Below the pieces are notes generated by a model that was given only the letters and a program-made list of their open reading frames with translations, did not search any database and had not been told where the DNA came from. Position numbers and translations under genes: made by a program. A stretch of 64,000 nucleotides of DNA from JAHBVY01 sp964415255 (GTDB taxonomy: Bacteria; Myxococcota_A; Polyangia; Polyangiales; Polyangiaceae). Numbering within the stretch: the stretch's first letter is position 1; each line of letters begins with the position of its first letter. The stretch covers positions 39,115-103,114 of the forward strand of contig CAYQAC010000002.1 of the NCBI GenBank assembly GCA_964415255.1, written 5' to 3'. Positions 1 through 7,329 of this stretch are shown one piece after another.

Positions 1-50
1 CCCGCGACCACCGAACAGGCTCTGCCCCAGGTGCCGCCCCCCACAAACCC

Positions 51-533
51 CTACTCCCCCGCAGCACCATCTAGCGCCGCATCGCCCTTCACCGCAGCCC
101 CCGCGTCGGGCGCCGCTGCGTCCACCGCGCTCGGCGCCTCTGCGGCGTTGGCGCGCTTTGGGAACAGCCCTTCGCAGGCCTCGTCGCGTAGCTCCGCGAG
201 GCGCTGCTTGTCCCCCGCGTCGGCGCCGGCCCAGGCTATCTGCGCCTGAGTGCAGTTCGTGTTGCGCTTCACCTCGCGCATCAAGGACGCGATGTGCTCC
301 ATGTTCAGCTCCGACAGCTGCTCCGCCGCGGCCTTGCCCGAGTTGCTGTTCGGCGACTTCGCGACGGCGGCGCGGCACGCCTCCATCGCCTGTTCAACCT
401 CACCCTTCGAGCGAAGGTCAATGCAACGATCTAAATCGGCCTTGCCCGGATCACAGCCCCAGGTGAGCACAGCGAGCGACAACACGCCGAGCGACCCACT
501 CAGCGACCTGCTAATCCCATCGGAGCGACGCAT
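51..533 (-). CDS. Small lipoprotein with a TPR-like helical segment
   Basis: A 160-residue protein of unknown function, probably anchored in a membrane by lipid. The ATG at 533 is chosen over the longer frame (578) because it places a basic n-region (MRRSD) and a hydrophobic stretch directly before a lipobox-like Leu-Thr-Trp-Gly-Cys. The mature part begins with a segment resembling one tetratricopeptide helix pair (DRCIDLRSKGEVEQAMEAC), continues as charged helix, and ends in an Ala/Asp-rich low-complexity tail. Small Cys-containing lipoproteins of this type are common in myxobacteria. Nothing in the neighbourhood gives a role. I am confident it is a gene and have no basis for a specific function. 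Confidence 0.6.
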   Translation of the reverse strand: MRRSDGISRSLSGSLGVLSLAVLTWGCDPGKADLDRCIDLRSKGEVEQAMEACRAAVAKSPNSNSGKAAAEQLSELNMEHIASLMREVKRNTNCTQAQIAWAGADAGDKQRLAELRDEACEGLFPKRANAAEAPSAVDAAAPDAGAAVKGDAALDGAAGE

Positions 534-692
534 GGCTCGCCCCCTACCATCACCCCCCGGCGTCGGCCAACTGCTCACGCCGCAGCGCCACCGAGAGCAA
601 CCCAGCGCACGCCGCAGAGCCAGTCAGCGCCACGCAGAGCTACGCACAGCGACGCAGCGCACGCAGCGCCTGAGGCACCACGCGGCGCCGCT

Positions 693-2150
693 TCAGCTCA
701 GGCCTGCCAGCGCCGGCGGGCGCCAGCCGCCGAACGCGCGCTCAAGCTCCAGGGCGGCGGCGATGGTGAGGTGATCGTTCATCGGCGCGCTCACCACCTG
801 CACACCGAGCGGCAGGCCGTCTTGTGCTAGCCCGAGCGGCACCTGGGTGACGGGCAGCTCCAGCACGTTGAAGATGGCGTGGTAGCTCCAAGGCATGTGG
901 AGGCGCGTGGCCCAGCGCGCCGGCACGCGGTGCCTCGGCGCGGTGGTCACGTAAGGCGGATACAAGAGCAGGCCGCCTTCGCCGAGCAGCGCCAGGATCT
1001 CCTGCTTCAGCTGCAGCCCCAGCGCCGCCAGCTCCTTCGCTCGCTTCGGGAAGCGGCGCACCATGGGATCAGTCACCGCGGTGCAGAGCGCCATCCAGGT
1101 GTGATCCGAGGCGCCCACGGACCACTTCAGCATCTCGCGCCAAGCGGAGACGGGCGTGCCCTCGCCCAGCAGGGTGCCGAACGGCACCTCATTCGCGAGC
1201 CCCATCATCGAAGCCCAAATCTCGAATTGCCTGCGGAGCGCAGGCAGCTCCACCACCCGCAGCTCCATCCCGCGGGCCACCAGGTGCTCTGCTGCGCGCC
1301 GCTGCGCCCGGAGCAGCTCGGGCGCCACCGGCAGCGCGCCGCTCCCCTCAATGGAGATCAGCGTGCGCCCTTCAAACGACACCGCGTTAGGATCGCCCAG
1401 CTGACTAGCTGAGGCGCACTCGGGATACTGCGCGTCAGGGCCCGCCAGGATACGGAGCAGCGGCATCAGATCCTCCGCGCGGCGCGTCATCGGTCCGCTG
1501 CACAGGTAGCGCTGCATCGCGCCGTCCGTCTCGGGGTACTGCCCGCTGTTCGGCACCACCATCGGGCTCGGCTTGTGCCCAAAGATCCCGTTGAAGTATG
1601 CCGGGTTGCGGATTGAGCCCCCCACGTCAGAGCCGAGCCCGAACGGCGACACGCCGGAGGCGATCGCCGCTGCCTCCCCACCTGAGCTGCCACCGACGAT
1701 GCGAGAGGCGTCGTAGGGGTTACGGCTCCTGCCGTACACGGGGTTCACCGACTCCATCCACATGCAGAGCTCGCTGATGTTGGTCACCCCGAGCGGGATG
1801 GCGCCCGCCGCGCGCAGCCGCGCCACCGCCGTCGCGTCCTCTGTGGCGATCACGTCCCTGCGCGCGCGCAGGCCCGCGCTGTGAGGCATTCCCGTAAAGG
1901 AAAAGCTCTCCTTGATGGTGCACGGCACGCCGAGCAGCGGCGGCAGATCGTCTCCGCCCTGAGCCAGGCGCTGGTCCGCGGCGTCCGCCTCGCGCCGCGC
2001 CTCACGCTGACGCGCGCGCGCCACCGCGTTGGTGTGGGGGTTGGTGCGCTCGAGCTGCTCCAGGTGGAGCTCCACCAGCTCCCGCGCGCTGATCTCCTGA
2101 GCGCGCAGCCGGCGCGCGAGCTCCATGGCGGACACAAGGCGTGGATCCAT
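693..2150 (-). CDS. Amidase signature family hydrolase
   Basis: A 485-residue amidase-signature enzyme, which hydrolyses carboxylic amides (substrate unknown; fatty-acid amides, aryl amides and peptide amides are all possible). The Ser-Ser-Lys triad is complete: Lys80 in CTIKESF, cis-Ser155 in GGSSGG and nucleophile Ser179 in GSDVGGSIRNPA, with the 75- and 24-residue spacings typical of fatty-acid amide hydrolase. It lacks the C-terminal features of GatA and no gatB or gatC lies nearby, so it is unlikely to be the tRNA amidotransferase subunit. The start at 2150 (MDPRLVSAMELA) is preferred because the 16 residues before it look like non-coding sequence. No signal peptide, so cytoplasmic. It lies downstream of bfr on the same strand but is separated by 159 bp containing a T-run/G-run element, so it is probably a separate unit. 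Confidence 0.9.
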   Translation of the reverse strand: MDPRLVSAMELARRLRAQEISARELVELHLEQLERTNPHTNAVARARQREARREADAADQRLAQGGDDLPPLLGVPCTIKESFSFTGMPHSAGLRARRDVIATEDATAVARLRAAGAIPLGVTNISELCMWMESVNPVYGRSRNPYDASRIVGGSSGGEAAAIASGVSPFGLGSDVGGSIRNPAYFNGIFGHKPSPMVVPNSGQYPETDGAMQRYLCSGPMTRRAEDLMPLLRILAGPDAQYPECASASQLGDPNAVSFEGRTLISIEGSGALPVAPELLRAQRRAAEHLVARGMELRVVELPALRRQFEIWASMMGLANEVPFGTLLGEGTPVSAWREMLKWSVGASDHTWMALCTAVTDPMVRRFPKRAKELAALGLQLKQEILALLGEGGLLLYPPYVTTAPRHRVPARWATRLHMPWSYHAIFNVLELPVTQVPLGLAQDGLPLGVQVVSAPMNDHLTIAAALELERAFGGWRPPALAGLS

Positions 2151-2266
2151 GCACGGGACGGTGCAGCGCAGCGCCCCACAAGGGAAGGGTGAATGCACAC
2201 GCCACCCAAACGCCGCCCGCCACCGACGTGCACGCAGGGGCGACCGCCGGTCGCCCCGTCACCTGA

Positions 2267-2297
2267 GCGCGGTGCCCAACCCCCCCTCAAAAAAAAA
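2267..2297 (-). repeat. T-run/G-run intergenic element, copy 1
   Basis: Read on the minus strand this is nine T, GA, seven G, TTGG, then GCACCGCGC. It lies just after the bfr stop codon, so the T-run could also serve as part of a transcription terminator for bfr. It belongs to the dispersed family described in the findings. Confidence 0.6.
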
Positions 2298-2309
2298 CCG
2301 AACGGCGCG

Positions 2310-2780
2310 CTACTCGTGGATTTGCTGAGCCAGGTAGCGCTCGCGCCCCAGCTCCTTCACCTGGTGCAGCTGCGCCTCAAGCCAGTCGACGCCCTCCTCC
2401 TCCTCCTTGAGGATGGCCTCCAAGAGCTCGCGGGTGCCGTTGTCGTGCAGGTCGCGGCAGAGCGTGATGGCGCGGTTCAGGCGCTTCACCGCCTCCAGCT
2501 CAAGCTCAAGATCGAGCTGGTGCTGCTCCACTGGCTCCTCGCCCACCTTCACGGGGAAGTAGCGCTGCATGTTGGGCACGCCGTTCAGGAACAGGATGCG
2601 CGCGATGACCTTGTCCGCGTGCTTCATCTCCTCGATCGACTCCGAGCGCTTGTTCTGAGCCAGCCGCTCGTAGCCCCAGTCTTCACACATACGATAGTGA
2701 ATGAAGTACTGGTTGATGGCGGTGAGCTCGGAGGTGAGCACCTCGTTCAGCGCCTCGATGATCTGCGGTTCCCCTTTCAC
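2310..2780 (-). CDS. bfr: Bacterioferritin
   Basis: A 156-residue bacterioferritin that would assemble into a 24-subunit haem-containing cage storing iron in the cytoplasm. The GTG at 2780 is chosen because an AAGGAGGA ribosome-binding site lies 5-7 bases upstream and because it reproduces the family N-terminus (VKGEPQIIEALNEVL). In E. coli numbering the sequence shows ferroxidase ligands Glu18, Glu51, His54 and Glu94, Glu127, and haem ligand Met52. His130 is replaced: the usual EEGHIDW reads EEEGVDW, leaving Gly at position 130. It is divergent from bfd, 326 bp away, as expected for functional partners. The altered ferroxidase site may slow iron oxidation or mark it as one half of a mixed-subunit cage. 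Confidence 0.95.
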   Translation of the reverse strand: MKGEPQIIEALNEVLTSELTAINQYFIHYRMCEDWGYERLAQNKRSESIEEMKHADKVIARILFLNGVPNMQRYFPVKVGEEPVEQHQLDLELELEAVKRLNRAITLCRDLHDNGTRELLEAILKEEEEGVDWLEAQLHQVKELGRERYLAQQIHE

Positions 2781-3106
2781 GGCTCCTCCTTGCTGGACGG
2801 CGACCCAAGGACGCCGAAAGTGACTCTCAGCGACCCCAGAGGGTCGCCCACTGAGCCCCACGCTAGGACGTTTGGCGCGCCGTGCCCCCGCTTTCTGCGA
2901 TAAGGATTTTCAATTGCTCAAAAGATTTCAAGCACTTACCGGAGCGCGCGCAACAATGAGCGCGGGGCCACCCCAAGATGCACCGAGCGAGCAGCAACCC
3001 TGCGCCGGGGCGCGCACAGTTTGCGCAAATCACATCCGGCCTGCCGGCCGGCTCAGGAACGATATTGATATCCGTTATCAATCAGCTAGGCTCTCAGCCA
3101 GCTCAG
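2781..3106. promoter_or_regulatory. Divergent bfr-bfd control region
   Basis: This 326-bp gap separates the two divergently transcribed iron-storage genes. Next to bfr is the strong ribosome-binding site. At 2896-2940 lies an unusually AT-rich block for this genome (TTTTCAATTGCTCAAAAG), probably holding the bfr promoter, although no single -35/-10 pair is convincing. Next to bfd is the Fur-like box annotated separately. No other coding sequence is credible here. Confidence 0.5.
3061..3079. promoter_or_regulatory. Fur box upstream of bfd
   Basis: The 19-mer GATATTGATATCCGTTATC matches the classical Fur consensus GATAATGATAATCATTATC at 15 of 19 positions and stands out sharply from the GC-rich surroundings. 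It ends 27 bases before the bfd start codon, where a bound repressor would block transcription. Fur control of bfd (on under iron limitation) is well established in other proteobacteria; here it is inferred from the site alone. Confidence 0.75.
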
Positions 3107-3328
3107 ATGCTCGTCTGCCACTGCCACGGGATCAACGACCGCACCATCCGCGAGTGTGTCCGCGCTGGGTGTTCCAACGCGCGCGGCGTCTCCAAGGCCT
3201 GCGGCGCCGGGACTGACTGCGGCGGCTGTGCCCGCTTGGTGAAGTCGGTCGTGCATGAGGAGCTGCAGCGCCTGGAGGGCGAGGGCCCCTGCTTCCACCT
3301 CCCGATGGCCGAGCTCAGCCCCGCCTAA
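3107..3328 (+). CDS. bfd: Bacterioferritin-associated [2Fe-2S] ferredoxin
   Basis: A 73-residue protein of the Bfd family, which docks on bacterioferritin and passes electrons to its haem so that stored Fe(III) is reduced and released. The family's cluster ligands are visible: Cys-x-Cys near the N-terminus (MLVCHCHGINDRTIREC) and Cys-x-x-Cys in TDCGGCARL. The start at 3107 gives the normal Bfd length; the longer in-frame extension would read through the Fur box. The last 20 residues (GEGPCFHLP) are a short variable tail. With bfr it forms a divergent store/release pair. Confidence 0.93.
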   Translation: MLVCHCHGINDRTIRECVRAGCSNARGVSKACGAGTDCGGCARLVKSVVHEELQRLEGEGPCFHLPMAELSPA

Positions 3329-3335
3329 GGCCGCT

Positions 3336-3414
3336 GGCGCCGTCGCTGCACGGCGCCTTCAGCGAGGCCCAGTCAGCCTACCTGACGCTGAGTCAGGTCG
3401 GCGCCTGACTCAGC
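3336..3414. terminator. Two hairpins between convergent bfd and phosphatase genes
   Basis: Two inverted repeats fill the 95-bp gap: GGCGCCG at 3336-3342 pairs with CGGCGCC at 3351-3357, and GCTGAGTCAGG at 3387-3397 pairs perfectly with CCTGACTCAGC at 3404-3414 around a 6-base loop. There is no T-run, so if they terminate transcription it would be as a bidirectional barrier or an mRNA-stabilising stem. The position between two convergent genes supports that role. Confidence 0.55.
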
Positions 3415-3423
3415 CGAGCGCCC

Positions 3424-5607
3424 TCACACCCAGCGGCAGCTGGCGTGATCCCACCGCTGACGCCCATCATCCTCCACCAGGTAGAGCTCCTGGGAGCCCA
3501 CGTCGCGCTGAAAATGCCGCGTGGAAAAATGGCGCTCCAGCGCCCTCGGCAGCTCCTTCGTCGCCACGTCCTGCTCGGTGATGGCGTGGTACCAAACGTT
3601 CAGCTGCGCGCCGTCGAGCTCGAAGGTGGCGTAGCCGTTCCTGTCGTAGGCCTGGTAGGCCAGGTGCGGGTTAGGCTTGGTGGTCGTATCCGTGAGGAAT
3701 TGACCCACCCCCAGCGCCAGGCCAACGGCCCCCGCCGCCGCCAAGGTGGGGCTGCGCTGCGCGGTCCTCACGAGCAGCGTCTGGTAGGTGCCTGAGCTCA
3801 CCCCGCTGCACACGAACTCGGTGACGCCGCCCGTCCCCGCCTGGTTCCTCAAGGCGCCGGTGAAGAAGGCGTGGATGTCGCCGGTGACCAGCACCATGTT
3901 GTCGAGCTTGGAGAGCTCCTCCAAGAGCTCCTCCCGCTTGTTGGGGAAGCCGTCCCAGTCCTCCGCGGAGAGCCGGAAGCGCTGCTTAAACAGGGCAGGC
4001 AAGCTGTCTACATCGGAGAGATCCACGATGCGCGGCATGAAGGTGAAGCCGTTGCCCCACACCTTCCAGGTGGCCTCGCTGCCGCGCAGCGTGGATAAAA
4101 ACCACGCCTCCTGCTCGGCGCCCATCACCTGCTCGCTCGCGCCGCTCGTCTGCTGGTAGCGGAGCCGCGCGTAGGCATCGAACATCTCCTGCACCACCAG
4201 GTACCGTGAGCCTAGCTGACTGTAGCGATCCATCTTCAGCATCAGGTGGAAGGCGTAGCCACGCGAGAGCCCCGGGGTCGCCTCGTCGATCAGCGCCATG
4301 CTCGTCCCCGCGCTGTCGTTGATGGCGGTCACCTGTTGGTTGATGAAGGGCACGCTCACCAGGCCAGCGAACTGCGCGGCCTCATAGCCGGTCAGCGCGG
4401 CGTGCTCCGCCAAGAACGCCTGGTAAGCGCCGCCGTCGAAGCTCGCGATGTCCACGTAAGGCGAGGCGAGGCTCAGGTCGCTGCCCTGCGCCAGGAGCTG
4501 CTCCTCCGTCACCGCCACCTGCCCCGGGAACACGTCCTCCGGCACCACGTGATCAGGCCGGTAGCGGCGGAGATCCGTCATCACCAGCTGGAGGTGCTTC
4601 CCGAAGCTGAAATCACGATAAATCGTGATATCCTCAGGGAAACTGACGCTGCGGTCGTACTCGAACTCGGGCGCGCCGCGGTAGTCCACCGGCATGTACT
4701 CGAACCAAGCTTGGTCCGCGTTCGAGCGCCGCTCGGGGGAGTCCTCGTCGCGATCCCCGTCGAAGTAGGTGGCGTGAGTGCCGTAACAATCGTCGGAGAA
4801 CTCGTGATCGTCCCACACGGGGATCATCGGGAACAGCTCGTGCACGCGCTGCAGGTCCTGATCGCCACGGTAGGTCTGGTAGAGCTCGCGGTAGTTGTCG
4901 AGCGAAGCCGCGGCGAAGTACTCCTCCTCCGTGCCCTCGTTGAACGCGATGGCGCCCTGAGTGTCGCGGAAGGTCACCGCGCGGCCCGGCGCGGTGGTCT
5001 GAAACTGTGGGTCCGCGGTCGTCTCGTAGATGTAGTCGCCCAGGTGGATGAAGAAGTCCACGTCGCGCTCGGCCAGGTGCTTATACACATGGTAATACTT
5101 ACCGTTGTAGTCCTGGCAGCTGGTCACGGCGAAGCGCACCGGCGCCTCTGAGCCCACGCTCGGGGCCGTCTTGGTGCGCCCGGTGCGGCTCACGAAGGCC
5201 TCACCGCCCTTCCGGTAGATGAAGCGGTAGTAATAGTAGGCGCCCGGCTCGAGCCCAGTGACGCGCGCCTTCACGCAGCCGCCGTGCAGGGCCTTCGCGC
5301 TGAGCGAGAGGTGCGGCGCGCCGCTCAGCGTGATCCGCTCACGGAAGGCCTCATCCTTCGCCACCTGGAGCTCGAGCGCCAAGTCCTCGATTTCGTCAGG
5401 GTCGATGACCCGAGCCCACAGGATGACGCTCTCCGGCCGCGGATCCCCCGAGCAGATCGACTGCGGGAAGAACGCCTCCCCCGGCGTGAGCGTCTCCTCA
5501 CCGCCGCCGCCGCCTCCGCCGTCCCCGTCGTCTGAGCTGCACCCCAGCCCCGACACCACGCTCCCAGCCACCCCCAGCGAAACCCCCAAAAACGCGCGAC
5601 GCTTCAT
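3424..5607 (-). CDS. PhoD-like alkaline phosphatase, Tat-exported lipoprotein
   Basis: A 727-residue member of the PhoD phosphodiesterase/phosphomonoesterase family, which releases phosphate from extracellular esters using a Ca/Fe centre. The N-terminus (MKRRAFLGVSLG) resembles a twin-arginine signal although the canonical Arg-Arg is KRR, and is followed by a hydrophobic stretch and lipobox GLGC, then an Asp/Gly-rich linker. The fibronectin-like N-terminal PhoD domain follows (about 40-150). The metallophosphatase core shows VTSCQDYNGKYY, FFIHLGDYIYE, VWDDHEFSDDCYG and VTGDIHAFF, the expected metal-binding blocks. It stands alone, convergent with bfd, so it is probably regulated separately, perhaps by phosphate; no Pho box was recognised. 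Confidence 0.92.
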   Translation of the reverse strand: MKRRAFLGVSLGVAGSVVSGLGCSSDDGDGGGGGGGEETLTPGEAFFPQSICSGDPRPESVILWARVIDPDEIEDLALELQVAKDEAFRERITLSGAPHLSLSAKALHGGCVKARVTGLEPGAYYYYRFIYRKGGEAFVSRTGRTKTAPSVGSEAPVRFAVTSCQDYNGKYYHVYKHLAERDVDFFIHLGDYIYETTADPQFQTTAPGRAVTFRDTQGAIAFNEGTEEEYFAAASLDNYRELYQTYRGDQDLQRVHELFPMIPVWDDHEFSDDCYGTHATYFDGDRDEDSPERRSNADQAWFEYMPVDYRGAPEFEYDRSVSFPEDITIYRDFSFGKHLQLVMTDLRRYRPDHVVPEDVFPGQVAVTEEQLLAQGSDLSLASPYVDIASFDGGAYQAFLAEHAALTGYEAAQFAGLVSVPFINQQVTAINDSAGTSMALIDEATPGLSRGYAFHLMLKMDRYSQLGSRYLVVQEMFDAYARLRYQQTSGASEQVMGAEQEAWFLSTLRGSEATWKVWGNGFTFMPRIVDLSDVDSLPALFKQRFRLSAEDWDGFPNKREELLEELSKLDNMVLVTGDIHAFFTGALRNQAGTGGVTEFVCSGVSSGTYQTLLVRTAQRSPTLAAAGAVGLALGVGQFLTDTTTKPNPHLAYQAYDRNGYATFELDGAQLNVWYHAITEQDVATKELPRALERHFSTRHFQRDVGSQELYLVEDDGRQRWDHASCRWV

Positions 5608-5710
5608 CGCTCAGCTGTACCCCAGCCCCCGCCCAGCGCCAGAGAAGAAAGGCCGAAAGGCCGAACCTGCTCACCCCCTGCCCGTCCCCCATCATCCCCA
5701 TGTTCCCCTG

Positions 5711-5740
5711 GATTTTTTGGGGGTTGGCTCCCGCTGAGCG
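5711..5740 (+). repeat. T-run/G-run intergenic element, copy 2
   Basis: The sequence TTTTTTGGGGGTTGGCTC lies in the 273-bp gap between the phosphatase and protease genes, both on the minus strand. Its tail (GGCTCCCGCTGAGCG) matches the GGCTCACGCTCACC variant seen at 29119 and 35702. Confidence 0.5.
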
Positions 5741-5880
5741 TCCCTGAGCCCGCTCGCTGGGTACCCCGCGAGGCAGCGGGCGGCGCACCACCAAACGCCG
5801 ACGGGCGCCATGCCTAGCGCCCGCGCCGAAAGTCAGTGAGGCTGAGTCGCTCAGCCCCCACTATAAGTCAGCTGCGCTGC

Positions 5881-7257
5881 CTAAAGCGACGGCGAGCGCG
5901 GGCGTGAGACGCGGTAGCGCTCCAAGATGCGCTCGTTCGCCTCCCGCACCTTCGCGGTCTCGAACAAGAGCCGCGCGCCGCAGGCGACCTCGATCTCCAC
6001 GACGTCCCCCGCAGTGGTCAGCCGCTCTGCCAAATCCGCGAGGTCCCGCGGCGCCACGCCGTTGACGCGCCGCACCACCTCGTTGCCGTGCTCCTCATAG
6101 CCCATGGTCAGCTCATCTGCCAATATCTGAGAGAGCACCACCACCTCGCGCTGCGTCTCCGTGCGCACGCCGGAGTAGTAGTGGAACAGGAACTCCGGCG
6201 GCGCCTTGTCCCACCAGCGCGCCCAAGTCTCCAGGTAGCCGCGGCTGAGCGGCTGAAACACCAGGCCCCCATAGACGAAGTAGCGCGGCGACTCCTCGCA
6301 GGCGCTGCGCGAGACCAAGTAGCACTTCTCCTTGAGCTCCAGCGAGAGCTCGCGGCGCTCGCCGCCGCGCATCACCGCCACCGCCAGCTGATCACCCACG
6401 AAGTGATCCGCAAGCACCACCTCGAAGCGGGTGCGCACGCGGTCAAGGTAGCGGATGGTGCCGTTGTCCTCCACCTGGTAGCCGTCCACCTTGAGCAGCA
6501 CGTCCCCCGGCTCGAGCACCCCGTGGGCGCTGCCGCCGAACTCCGCGCCGAGCACCAGCACGCCCGTCTGCTCCGGGGTGAGGCCGCTCGCGCGCTTCAG
6601 CATTGGGTTCTCCAGGCTCTGGCTGCGCAGCGAGAGCGAGGGCACCTCTGGGCTGCGCCCGGCCTTGATCCCCTCAATGAAGCGGCGGATCAAGGTGACC
6701 GGCACCATCTCCCCCACGGCCTCCGCGTCCCTCAGCGTCTGGAACGCGATGCCCACCACCTTTCCCTCGTGGAAAACAGGGCCGCCGCTGTTGCCCTCGT
6801 TGATGGCCGCGTCCACCGTCACCGCCAGCAGGTACCGCTGTGAGTGGCTGTAGCGCTGCAGCTCAATGCGCGACACCACGCCCTCCGTGATGGACACCTC
6901 CTCACCCCCCACCGGGAAGCCCACCACGCTCACTCGGTCCCGCAGCTGCGGCAGCTCACCCAGCTCCGCCACCGCGTGCTGCTTATCGGCGAAGCGTGCG
7001 TCCTCCACCCGGAGCAGCGCCAGGTCCATGTCATGGCTGATGCCAACGGGCCGCGCGACGTATTTATTCGGATCGCTGACCTTCTGCACCTGAATGAAGT
7101 TGGCGTGAGCCACCACGTGGGCGCCCGTGAGCACGTGCTCGGAGTCGATCGTGACGCCGGAGCCGGTGGAGCTCATGGGGGTGCGCGCCTGCCAGGGCGC
7201 GTCGTAGTCCGGCGCTTGAGCGGTGGCGAAGATCCGGACGACAGAGGCCTCGAACAT
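5881..7257 (-). CDS. Trypsin-like (S1C/HtrA-type) protease with PDZ domain
   Basis: A 458-residue serine protease of the HtrA/DegP fold. The trypsin-like domain (about 1-210) carries His in TGAHVVAHAN, Asp in HDMDLALLRVED and the nucleophile in EGNSGGPVFHEG. A PDZ-type region follows (about 240-310, VLEPGDVLLKVDGYQVED), then a second, divergent PDZ-like region at about 390-450 (VVRRVNGVAPRDLADLAERL). Unlike most HtrA proteins it has no signal peptide or membrane anchor, so it may act in the cytoplasm. The ATG at 7257 is supported by an extended -10 (TGCTATAGG) ending six bases upstream; the longer frame would run through that promoter and overlap the divergent gene. Confidence 0.87.
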   Translation of the reverse strand: MFEASVVRIFATAQAPDYDAPWQARTPMSSTGSGVTIDSEHVLTGAHVVAHANFIQVQKVSDPNKYVARPVGISHDMDLALLRVEDARFADKQHAVAELGELPQLRDRVSVVGFPVGGEEVSITEGVVSRIELQRYSHSQRYLLAVTVDAAINEGNSGGPVFHEGKVVGIAFQTLRDAEAVGEMVPVTLIRRFIEGIKAGRSPEVPSLSLRSQSLENPMLKRASGLTPEQTGVLVLGAEFGGSAHGVLEPGDVLLKVDGYQVEDNGTIRYLDRVRTRFEVVLADHFVGDQLAVAVMRGGERRELSLELKEKCYLVSRSACEESPRYFVYGGLVFQPLSRGYLETWARWWDKAPPEFLFHYYSGVRTETQREVVVLSQILADELTMGYEEHGNEVVRRVNGVAPRDLADLAERLTTAGDVVEIEVACGARLLFETAKVREANERILERYRVSRPRSPSL

Positions 7258-7263
7258 CGGCGC

Positions 7264-7272
7264 CCTATAGCA
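7264..7272 (-). promoter_or_regulatory. Extended -10 box of the protease gene
   Basis: On the minus strand TGCTATAGG ends six bases before the protease ATG at 7257. With initiation about six or seven bases after the box, the transcript would start at or next to the ATG, giving a leaderless message. There is no Shine-Dalgarno sequence, which fits. Inferred from sequence alone. Confidence 0.45.
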
Positions 7273-7329
7273 CGCGGCGCCGCGCGGGCGCCTCACGCCA
7301 AACTGCACTACCCTCGGCGGGTGCCTCGC

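Noticed and set aside
589..692. Repeated CGCAGCGC-like units between the first two genes
   Set aside because: Imperfect and irregular; looks like low-complexity GC-rich spacer.
693..2150. GatA subunit of glutamyl-tRNA amidotransferase
   Set aside because: Triad is of amidase-signature type, but no gatB or gatC is near and the sequence blocks differ from GatA.
4246..5151. 301-residue frame opposite the PhoD-like gene
   Set aside because: Shadow of a well supported coding sequence.
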